Shown here in pieces: positions 1-7,901 of a DNA stretch of 12,763 bases. The stretch is taken from positions 1 to 12,763 of the forward strand of contig NAVB01001782.1 in the NCBI GenBank assembly GCA_002179805.1, given 5' to 3'. The notes beneath the pieces are model-generated. The model was given only the letters and a program-made list of their open reading frames with translations, was not told the origin of the DNA and did no database searches. Numbering within the stretch: the first letter of the stretch is position 1; every line of letters starts with the position of its first letter. This DNA is from Acanthamoeba lenticulata (taxonomy: Eukaryota > Discosea > Longamoebia > Acanthamoebidae). The translations under genes were made by a program, and so were the position numbers.

Positions 1-174
1 TATGTACTACACGCAGAGGCGGCGGTTGGAGAGGAAGAGGAGGAGTGGGTGCGGTTCAAGCGGGAGTATTTGGCCAACGTGTCCGCCGCCCAGAAGAAGC
101 AAGAGGAGAACGAAAAGAGGGCCGCCCTTGCTGCCGCCAAGAGCGAGACCGACAAGAAGAAAAAGAAGAAGTAG
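1..174 (+). CDS. 3' end of an unidentified gene (acidic/Lys-rich C-terminal tail)
   Basis: Frame 1 is open from the window edge to a TAG at 172-174 and encodes a 57-residue C-terminal fragment. It holds a Glu run, a short amphipathic stretch (EWVRFKREYLANVSAAQKKQ), an Ala/Glu/Lys-rich helix-like segment and a final run of six Lys. The sequence CTACACGCAG ending at 16 could be a 3' splice site, in which case the last exon starts at 17 and the first bases are intron. The highly charged tail resembles those of ribosome- or RNA-associated and coiled-coil proteins, but composition alone identifies no family. Most of the gene lies outside the window, so no function is assigned. The next gene starts 140 bp downstream on the same strand. 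Confidence 0.55.
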   Translation, partial: YVLHAEAAVGEEEEEWVRFKREYLANVSAAQKKQEENEKRAALAAAKSETDKKKKKK

Positions 175-299
175 GAGAGGCACCACACTACGCATGGGAC
201 CTGCCTTCTTGTTGTTGTTGTGTTGTGGCAAAGAACAAGTCGACCAGAATTTTGAATTGCTACTTCATCAAAAATAGGAAAAGGCCGCGACCTGAACTG

Positions 300-2455
300 A
301 CGCCTTCTCTCACAATGGCGACAAAGAGCGGTGCGTTGCTGGTGGGCGCCTTCGTGGTGCTGCTGAGTGTAGTAGCCTCGGTGGTCTGCGGGCAGGCGGT
401 GAGCTATGCCGGCCACAAGGTCCTGCGCTTCAGCCTGACCGACGACGAGGGAGGCCAGCAACCAAAGCATTTGAGCCGGTTGGAAGAGCTGGTGAGAGAT
501 CTGCAGCTCGACGTGTGGTCTGAGAACAAGGACTGGGTCGACGTTCGTGTGCCGGCCGAACTGGTGCCGCAAGTGCACGCCCTCAACCTGGCCCACAGGG
601 TTATGATCGAGGACTTGAGCGAGGAGATCCAGAGAGAGCGTGAGGAGATGGCCCAGGTGCGAGCTTATTTACTTTCTTCTTCTTCTTCAACCTCACAGGC
701 TTCTTCTTCTTCTTCTTCATGCTCATAAGAACGTCAACCCCCAAAAAAATCACAGCAAATCCAGAGAGAGCGCCAGGAGATGGCCCAGGTGCGAGCTTAT
801 TTACTCATAAGAACGTCAACTAAAAACCACAGGCCATCAATAAGAACTTCTTCAAAGCATAAGAACGTCAACCCCCAAAAAAAACAACAAACAAAAAACA
901 AAAAACAAAAAACCACAGGCTAGCAACGAGAACTTCTTCAAGGCGTACCGTTCATACGAAGAGTTCAACGACTTCATGGCCTCCTTGGCAACGCAGTATC
1001 CCCATTTGGTCACTCTCATCGTACGTTACATGGTAACGTGATGCAAAAAGCCTTGCAGTGTTATTGATCCTGCTGGACTGGCAGACGGTCGGGCAGAGCG
1101 TTGAGGGACGCGACATCAACGGCATTGTCATCAGCGCCAAGGGCGACAACAACAACAACAACAACAACGCAAACGGTTCGTAGTGGAGCGCTCTTGTTGT
1201 GCTTGCCAGCGCTCATGACAACTCGGGGTCTTGCGAACAACAACAGCCAACAAGCTGAGCGTTGTGATCAACGGCGGCCAGCACGCTCGCGAGTGGATCT
1301 CCCCGATGACGACAGCCTACATCGCCAACGAGCTGGTCACTCTCTTCGGCCAGGACAGCCGCATCACGGCGCTGGTGGAGCAGATCGAGTGGAGCATCGT
1401 GCCCCTCGTCAATCCCGACGGCTATCAGTTCTCGCGTGAAGGCGACCGTTTCTGGCGGAAGAACAGGTGCGCAACTGGTGAGTGTGATATATAGTGCGCC
1501 CCCCTTTGACACACACACAAGGTGACACAAAACACGCAACTACAAACACTCGTCTCGCCAGGAGGGTCGACGACGCCGGCGTCTGCTCCGGAGTCGATTT
1601 GAACAGGAACTGGGGCTACCAGTGGAACGCCTCTGGTGGAGCAAGCAACAACAAGTGCCACGAAACTTACAGAGGTCTTCTGCAGCCACTCTGACTCAAA
1701 ACGGTGATGATGATGATGGGGCATGTTGCCTCATTGCACGCCTCTACGAGGCAGGTGCGAGTCCTTTCTCCGAGCCCGAGTCGTTGGCGATGGCCGAGTA
1801 CCTTCGATCGCGGTCCAACTTGGTGGCTTACATGGACATTCATGCCTACGGCCAACTGTGGATGACCGTGCGTCTTCTTCCGCACTCTCTTCCCACAACA
1901 GCTCTCTTTCTTTCTCTCTCTCTATCTCTCTTTTGCCACAACAAGATTCTTGTTCTAGACTCAATCCTGCTCGCTGCCCCATGTGTCCGTCCTGAATTGG
2001 AAATACAGCCTTGGGCCTACACCTCCGACCAGCCATCCGACTACCCCGCTATGCTGCGCTGCGCGAAGAGTACACCCACGTTCTTCTTGTTTACGCTTCA
2101 TGACTCTTATACTGGCCTCTTGGCCCAGAGTGCGCCTTGGCAATCGAGTCTATCAATGGCACCCAGTACCGGGCGGGCAACGTCGGGGGCCTCCTCTACA
2201 GGGGTTCGGGCGGCTCCGTGGACTGGACCTACGGCGAGCTCAACGTGACTTACTCGTTTGTGGTCGAGCTGCGGGATAAAGGTGCCTACACGCATCAATC
2301 TCCTCCTTTCTTCTTCTTCTTCCTTCCTTCCTTCCTTCAAGGAGGAGGTTGAAACTGAGTCATGCGCATGTGGCGAGAACAGGCATGTACGGCTTCTTGT
2401 TGCCGGCCGACCAGATCATCCCCACGGGCATTGAAACCACCGCCGGGGTCTTGAC
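300..2455 (+). repeat. Left arm of the carboxypeptidase inverted repeat
   Basis: The gene from just upstream of its ATG to about residue 421 codon has an inverted counterpart at about 5840-7770. Homology begins close to the shared ACAATGGCGAC and ends shortly after the YGFLLPADQIIP block. Intron positions and phases are the same. Exons are highly similar. Intron 3 differs by about one base in 71, while introns 1, 2, 6 and 8 differ by indels and replaced stretches. The spacer holds the Nudix gene. Confidence 0.85.
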
Positions 2456-2891
2456 ATCTTGCTACTTGCCCGGCAACAATCCGGACCCAAGCCCAGACCC
2501 AAGCCCAGACACATGTTCTGCCAAGTACAGGACCAACTTGCTTTGCCCTAACGTACTTCCCCTTCCTCGGCGTTGGACTTGTAGGTCTACGTCTGCTTCA
2601 TTCTTACACGAGCCACTACAGGAGAAGAATGATAATGATCATCAGAATGCCCTCAGTGCAACCGCTATTTTCTTCGTAGTTGTGGGCTCATCTGTTGGCT
2701 TCAGTTGCCTCATCGCAATTCTTGTTGGCCTTGTGTGCTACCTGTACGCCTGCATATCTCGGCATCACACCTATGCGATCGCTGGCCAGCCCATTGCCAA
2801 TGGAAACGTTCAGCATCACGGTCAGTTCAGCCCACCATTGCCATCCTCTCTCCAACCGCACCTGCCCATCCTTCATGAGCCGGCGGAGTAG
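315..2891 (+). CDS. Membrane-anchored M14A pro-carboxypeptidase (carboxypeptidase A-like), copy 1
   Basis: Zinc metallocarboxypeptidase that removes C-terminal residues. Inferred exons: 315-656, 919-1020, 1085-1175, 1247-1466, 1562-1674, 1755-1867, 2009-2069, 2129-2281, 2383-2891; all introns are GT-AG, phases agree, and the product is 567 aa. Residues 1-28 are a signal peptide, about 30-113 an M14 activation propeptide, and the catalytic domain starts near 117. Family residues are present: zinc ligands H191, E194 (HARE) and H319 (DIHAYGQ), R249 (WRK), N266-R267 (VDLNRNW), Y371, catalytic E394 (VELRD). V378 sits where carboxypeptidase A has Ile255, so hydrophobic C-terminal residues are the likely substrates. 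After the domain come a Pro/Asp repeat (PDPSPDPSPD), several Cys, a membrane segment at about 492-523 and a 44-residue tail: a type I membrane protein. A 33-nt extra exon at 756-788 and a 69-nt in-frame intron at 2553-2621 are possible alternatives. Copy 2 on the opposite strand lacks the anchor. Confidence 0.88.
657..918 (+). repeat. Expanded intron 1 of copy 1 with duplicated splice junctions
   Basis: This intron is 262 nt, against 110 nt in copy 2. About 45 nt spanning the exon 1 end and donor (627-671) recur at 759-803 with two mismatches. The acceptor and start of exon 2 (909-945) recur in degraded form at about 823-858. The element ATAAGAACGTCAAC occurs three times (725, 807, 859) but once in copy 2. 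The duplicated exon end is preceded by an acceptor (ATCACAG, ending 755) and followed by a donor (789-790), defining a 33-nt in-frame candidate exon, 756-788. Confidence 0.8.
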
Positions 2892-2955
2892 CTGCCCCAA
2901 AACTACAAGTGTTGGGAATATGACCAGCCTGACCTCCAGACTGTCTGAATATTTT

Positions 2956-3000
2956 TTTTAACAAACAAAAAGCACCGTTGAAGCTTTTTGTTTGTTAAAA
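2956..3000. repeat. Perfect 18-bp inverted repeat with a 9-nt loop
   Basis: The arm at 2956-2973 (TTTTAACAAACAAAAAGC) is the exact reverse complement of 2983-3000, with the loop ACCGTTGAA between. It lies 65 nt after the carboxypeptidase stop and about 50 nt before the proposed Nudix start. As RNA it would form a long AT-rich hairpin. It could be a 3'-end signal, a boundary element or a remnant of a small inverted-repeat transposon. No flanking target-site duplication was noted. Confidence 0.85.
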
Positions 3001-3052
3001 TCGTTGAAAAACAAAAATTGGACATTTTCTTTGTTTCTTTATCAACAGCAAG

Positions 3053-5690
3053 ATGGAAGAGCTAACGGCTCCCGATGAATCGCCTCACTTACCCTCACGT
3101 ACGTCCGCGTGTTCTGATTCGATTCACAAATCCATCGTGATCTAAGATGTATCTTGTAAAATATTCTTGTAAAATGAATTCAGGTCTTGGCCGCTCAGAT
3201 ATACGCGACATGCGCAACCGCACGTTTGCCTTCATGTCGCTCTCGGCCGAGCCCGACGTACACACTTTCTACCGCTCGGCCGCCATCTTGCCTTACGCCA
3301 CCGTCCCGGGACGCCGACAGCGCCGCGCTACGTCTGCGCCCGGTCGTCAGCTCCTCCGTTGGCTGCTCAGTGGCGACGACACAAACAACAAGCATAAAGA
3401 TGAAAAAGACAATGTCGTCATCGAGCAGCAGGCTGATGCTGATGATGAAGATGATGACGACGTGATGTTCTTGCTGGGCGGCGAGGTGCGGCGCAAGACG
3501 CGGTCGTCCAAGCTCGGCATCGGGCTGGCGCCGGTCGACGCCAACGACATCTACTGGTCAGACTTTGGCGGCAAGCGCGAATCCATTGACGCCGACGCCG
3601 TCGCGACGGCCCTCCGCGAGTTTGACGAAGAGACCGCCGGCCTCTTCTCTGGTCTGTTCCTCGTCATCTTCATCTTCATCATCATCATCATCATGTTGTT
3701 GAATGCTGACGTCATCCTCATCCTCTTCATCAACATCAACAACGACAACAGAGCACATGGAGCTGTTGAGGACGCGCATGCGGTCGGACGCGACGCTCAA
3801 GGTGTGGAACGGGAAGGGCTCGTCGGTGCTGTTCCTGCTCGAGGTGCCCTTCCTCCCGGCGGCCTCGACCACCTTCTACGACCTGTTCTGCCGCCAAGTC
3901 GCCCGCGTCCAGGGCGAGCTCCAGGCCCGCCTGGCCGAGCTCCTCGCGCCGGCGCCAGAGGAGGAAGAGGAGAAGGAGGATGAGAAGAAGGAGAAGGTCC
4001 GCCGGCCGGTCGTGGGCGGCGACGTCCTGGGCAGCCTCAACAAGTGCGCCGTGCGGTGGGTCGACCAGGCGGACCTCGTGCGCCTCCTCGACATGCTCCC
4101 GCCGCCCCAGATCGGCTTCTCCAAGGCCAATCGAAGCACGCCATGCTGTCTCACCACCATCGAGTGGTCTCTCTCCTCTTCATCCTCCTCATCCTCATCC
4201 TCAGCATCGTCAACATCGTCAACATCGTCAACATCATCATCATCATCCTCCTCCTCATCCTCAGCATCGTCAACATCGTCGTCAACATCGCCGGCAACGT
4301 CGTCGTCGTCGTCGTCAACGTCGACAATGAGGCCGACGCTGTTCACGATGCAGATGTACCCGTACTTCCTGGAGTACTTGCGCTGCCCGGCGCTCCTCGA
4401 AGCCCTCGTCCGCCTGCCGCGCCTGCCCGACGCCTCGGAGCCGAGCCTGGTCGCCGTCCAGTTCCACAACGTCAACGTCAGCACCTACGTGCAGCCTCGC
4501 GAGGTGGCGCCGCTCGAGGAGCAGGTGAGGCGATATCACGGCCAGGCGGACCACAACTACCACCAGCTGGCCTCGCGGCACCCGTGGCTCAAGGGCCTCC
4601 TCCTCGCCCGGACCGAGCGCGACGACGATGACGACGGCGATGGCGACGACGACGCGGATGGCGACGTCGTCTATCACGTCGGCGAGCGGGAGCGCCGTCG
4701 AGACGATGGCGGCCACGGCCGCCGGCGCCGGCGCGAGCGCGATGGTGAGGATGACTACGATGACGACGACCAGCGCCGTCGCGACGACCGTAGTGACGAC
4801 GACGACTACAAGCGGAGACGGTACGAAAGGGAGGACAAGACCAGTTACGGCGGCGGCGGCGATGACGACGACGACGACGACAGCGCGTATCGATCGCGCC
4901 ACCGACGGCACCAGAGCTCCAGCCGCCGGCGCCGGCGCGAGCGTGATGGTGATGACGACGATGACGATGACGACGGCCGCCATCGTCGCCGCGATCACGG
5001 GGATGATGACGAGGGCAGAAACCGCGAGAGCCGCCGCCAGAGGCAGCGGAGCAGCAGTCGCGGCGACTTGGATGACGACGCGCGGGACGGCCGCCGCGCT
5101 CGATCCCAACAGCGACATCACCACCGGAGCGAGGGCGATGATCGCCGTGACCGACGTGACCATTCTCGTGAGGACCGTGGTCACTACATGGACCGCGACG
5201 ATGACGACGACGGCCGCGGCGATCGCCACCGCGACCACCGCTACGACCGTCGCCATGACCAGAACGATCGCAGCCGCGACCACGACCGCGACCGCGACCG
5301 CGACTACGGCCGGGACCACAGACGACAAGACGACATCGTCTACACCAGCTATGGCCGGGACGACGGCCGTGACTATGGCCGGGACCCCTACGGTGGTGGC
5401 TATTGGCAAGGAGGCGGCGGAGCGCCGCCCATGAGTCAGCTTCAGCTTCCGCTTCTGCCGCAGCCGATTTGGGTACGCCGCCGCCCAGAGCCAAGCATCA
5501 ACACACACACACACCACTAACGAACGGCTGGCCGCCGGCCGGGGCACAGCCATACCAGGGCGGCGCCGTGACAATGCCGCTGTCGAGGTCCATGCCGCCG
5601 GCGTGGCCACCTGCTTGGCCGCAGGCGTGGCCGCCCGCCTGGCCGCCGATGGCGCCGCCAACGGGCTACCCCCCGTATTGGCACTCATGA
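3053..5690 (+). CDS. Nudix hydrolase with a long Arg/Asp mixed-charge C-terminal tail
   Basis: Inferred exons: 3053-3098, 3184-3651, 3752-4166, 4332-5472, 5550-5690; phases match and give 736 aa. The start at 3053 is chosen because the GTACGT donor at 3099 and TTCAG acceptor at 3183 join in frame; an ATG at 3147 in the continuous frame is the alternative. A Nudix fold is suggested by a strand ending AAILPYA, by WSDFGGKRES at about 140-149 and by REFDEE at 160-165, which carries the metal-binding Glu cluster. The box is atypical: it lacks the usual Glu in the loop and has Ala where Gly normally follows EEx. Such enzymes hydrolyse nucleoside diphosphates linked to another group; the substrate cannot be told. 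Residues about 407-663 are nearly all Arg, Asp, His, Glu, Ser and Gly (RD, DDDD, RRRRER repeats), followed by a Pro/Trp-rich end (PPAWPPAWP). A 165-nt Ser-coding stretch at 4167-4331 is treated as intron but stays in frame if kept. The stop lies 128 bp from that of the convergent gene. Confidence 0.72.
4167..4331 (+). other. In-frame intron or poly-Ser coding insert in the Nudix gene
   Basis: A GTCTCT donor at 4167 and an AATGAG acceptor ending 4331 enclose 165 nt (55 codons) of CTC/CAT/TCG-type repeats with no stop. Removal joins ...TTIEW to PTLFTMQMYPYF. Retention adds a run of Ser with some Thr and Ala. The neighbouring intron 3652-3751 has similar composition, which favours intron, but the sequence does not settle it. 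Confidence 0.5.
4620..5390 (+). repeat. Degenerate GAC/GAT/CGC trinucleotide repeat encoding the Asp/Arg tail
   Basis: Imperfect runs of GAC, GAT and CGN codons encode alternating Asp- and Arg-rich blocks. The bias keeps other frames open too, including a 475-codon frame on the minus strand (4315-5742) that reads as a Val/Ala-rich shadow. Confidence 0.8.
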
Positions 5691-5778
5691 AGGGGCTGCA
5701 GATGGGCGGCGACGCTGCCCTCGCTTCATAAGTTTTGATCAAAATGCAAAGAAAAAGACATGAATGATGTTCATGTTG

Positions 5779-5792
5779 ACGACGATCGTCGT
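5779..5792. repeat. 14-bp perfect palindrome between convergent genes
   Basis: ACGACGATCGTCGT equals its own reverse complement. It sits in the 128-bp gap between the stop codons of the Nudix gene and carboxypeptidase copy 2. It may be a chance product of the GAC-rich local composition. Confidence 0.5.
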
Positions 5793-5818
5793 GTGATGTG
5801 CTTTCTCAAGAGGAGACC

Positions 5819-7763
5819 CTATCTCGTTGTTAGCGTGATGTGCTCGGCCGCGGTCAGGACGGCCGCGTTGGTTTCAATGCCCGAGGGGATGATCTGGTCG
5901 GCCGGCAACAAGAAGCCGTACGCGCCTGTTCTCGCCACATGCACCAGACGCAGAGTCAGCCTACTTGAAAGAAGGAAGAAGAAAGGAGGAGATGCATGCG
6001 CGTAGGCACCTTTATCTCGCAGCTCGACCGCAAACGAGTAAGTCACGTTGAGCTCGCCGTAGGTCCAGTCCACGGAGCTGCCCGAAGCATAGTAGAGGAG
6101 GCCCCCGACGTTGCCCGCCCGGTACTGGGTGCCGTAGAAAACTTCGATCGCCGCGGCGCACTCTGGGCCAGTGGATGAGTCTTGATTCATGAAGCTTGAA
6201 CAAGAAGAAGAGGAAGAACCATGGACGTACTCTCTGCGCTCTGCAGCATAGCGGGGTAGTCGGATGGCTGGTCGGAGGTGTAGGCCCAAGGCTGTATTTT
6301 CAATGGAGGACGATGGGGCAGCGAGCAGGATTGAGTCTTTTTATCTTGTTGTGGGAAGAGAGTGCGGTAGAAGACGCACGGTCATCCACAGTTGGCCGTA
6401 GGCATGAATGTCCATGTAAGCCACCAAGTTGGACCGCGATCGAAGGTACTCTGCCATCGCCAACGACTCGGGCTCGGAGAAAGGACTCGCACCTGAAGAA
6501 GCGTGCAATGAGGCAACATGCTCCATCATCATCATCATATGAGGTCAGAATGGCAGCAGGAGACCTCTGTAAGTATCATCGCAAATTTCATTGCTTGCTC
6601 CACCAGAGACGTTCCACTGGTAGCCCCAGTTCCTGTTCAAATCGACGCCATAGCAAACGCCGTTGTTGACCCTCCTGGCAGTGTTTGTAGTTGCGTGTTT
6701 TGTGTCACCTTGTGTGTGTCAAGGGGGGCGCTGCTCTATATATCACACTCACTTCACCAGGTGCGCACCTGTTCTTCCGCCAGAGACGGTTGCCGTGCTG
6801 CTGGTCACGCGAGAACTGATAGCCGTCGGGATTGACGAGGGGCACGATGCTCCACTCGATCTGCTCCACCAGCGCCGTGATGCGGCTGTCCTGGCCGAAG
6901 AGAGTGACCAGCTCGTTGGCGATGTAGGCTGTCGTCATCGGGGAGATCCACTCGCGAGCGTGCTGACCGCCGTTGATCACAACGCTCAGCTTGTCGGCTG
7001 TTGTTGTTCGCAAGACCCCGAGTTGTCATGAGCGCTGGCAAGCACAACAAGAGCACTCCACTACGAACCGTTTGCGTTGTTGTTGTTGTTGTTGTCGCCC
7101 TTGGCGCTGATGACAATGCCGTTGATGTCGCGTCCCTCAACGCTCTGCCCGACCGTCTGCCAGTCCAGCAGGATCAGTATGCCGTAACGAGATACTTGCT
7201 GCAGGAACGTACGATGAGAGTGACCAAATGGGGATACTGCTTTGCCAAGGAGGCCATGAAGTCGTTGAACTCTTCGTATGAACGGTACGCCTTGAAGAAG
7301 TTCTCGTTGCTAGCCTGTGGTTTTTTGTTTTTTTTTTTTTTTTGTTTGTTGTTTTTTTTTGGGGGTTGACGTTCTTACGAGCACGAAGAAGCATGTGAGG
7401 TTGAAGAAGAAGGTAAGTAAGCACCTGGGCCATCTCCTCACGCTCTCTCTGGATCTCCTCGCCTATGTCCTCGATCATAACCCTGTGGGCCAGGTTGAGG
7501 GCGTGCACTTGCGGCACCAGTTCAGCAGGGACGCGAACGTCGACCCAGTCCTTGTTCTCAGACCACACGTCGAGCTGCAGATCTCTCACCAGCGCTTCCA
7601 ACCGGCCCAATTGCTGTTGTGGGCCCGCCTCGTCGTCGGTCAGGCTGAAGCGCAGGACCTTGTGGCCGGCATAGCTCACCGCCTGCCCGCAGACCACCGA
7701 GGCTACTACACTCAGCAGCACCACGAAGGCGCCCACCAGCAACGCACCGCTCTTTGTCGCCAT
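5819..7763 (-). CDS. Secreted M14A pro-carboxypeptidase (carboxypeptidase A-like), copy 2
   Basis: Paralogue of the gene at 315-2891 with the same exon plan. Inferred exons, in transcript order: 7763-7425, 7314-7213, 7156-7069, 6997-6769, 6674-6565, 6492-6380, 6291-6231, 6162-6010, 5925-5819, giving 433 aa. It has a signal peptide (1-28), an activation propeptide and a complete catalytic domain: H189, E192, R250, N266-R267, H319, Y371, E394. V378 again predicts carboxypeptidase A-like preference for hydrophobic C-terminal residues. A Gly next to the specificity residue is Ser here (GSSVDW, GGSVDW in copy 1). The protein ends 34 residues after the last split codon, in ITLTTR, with no Pro/Asp repeat and no membrane segment, so it should be secreted or sent to lysosomes or digestive vacuoles. 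A 7-residue Asn tract in copy 1 is one shorter here. The gene faces the Nudix gene tail to tail. No frameshift or missing catalytic residue was found. Confidence 0.88.
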
Positions 7764-7770
7764 TGTGTGG
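5840..7770 (-). repeat. Right arm of the carboxypeptidase inverted repeat
   Basis: This is the reverse-oriented counterpart of about 300-2455. It is shorter mainly because intron 1 (110 against 262 nt) and intron 6 (88 against 141 nt) are shorter. The downstream 430 nt that encode the membrane anchor in the left arm have no counterpart here. Confidence 0.85.
7321..7364 (-). repeat. Homopolymer-rich tract in intron 1 of copy 2
   Basis: Runs of T, broken by G, on the plus strand (poly-A on the coding strand) fill the acceptor half of this intron. The matching part of copy 1 (871-911) is an A/C mixture with shorter A runs. Run length here is prone to sequencing and replication error. Confidence 0.8.
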
Positions 7771-7875
7771 CCTCAACAACGTCGAAAGAATCCCACCGTT
7801 ACGCATCACTACCAAAAAAAGATCAAGCCAATAACCTTGCTTTTAAAAATTCTATATTTAATTAATTTTTAATTC

Positions 7876-7881
7876 TTTATT
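7876..7881 (-). terminator. Polyadenylation signal AATAAA for the TPR gene
   Basis: AATAAA on the minus strand lies 20 nt beyond the TAA at 7902-7904, followed by AT-rich sequence and the start of the next minus-strand gene at 7763. It favours 7902 as the true stop over the TAA at 7858. Confidence 0.6.
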
Positions 7882-7901
7882 CATCATCGAAGCCCAGTGC
7901 T

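Noticed and set aside
831..860. Second pseudo-exon in intron 1 of copy 1, copying the start of exon 2
   Set aside because: It runs into a TAA in frame after nine codons, so it cannot serve as a coding exon.
1146..1168. AAC microsatellite as a possible CRISPR-like or regulatory repeat
   Set aside because: It is a simple Asn-codon run inside exon 3, present in copy 2 with one unit fewer.
1231..1494. Separate small ORFs within the carboxypeptidase region
   Set aside because: They are exons of one spliced gene, joined by consistent GT-AG introns and shared with copy 2.
4589..5494. A 301-codon minus-strand ORF rich in Arg, Gly and His
   Set aside because: Another shadow frame of the same repeat tract.
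4315..5742. A 475-codon minus-strand ORF rich in Val and Ala opposite the Nudix tail
   Set aside because: It is the complement of the GAC/CGC repeat tract; its composition follows from the repeats and no domain or splice context supports it.
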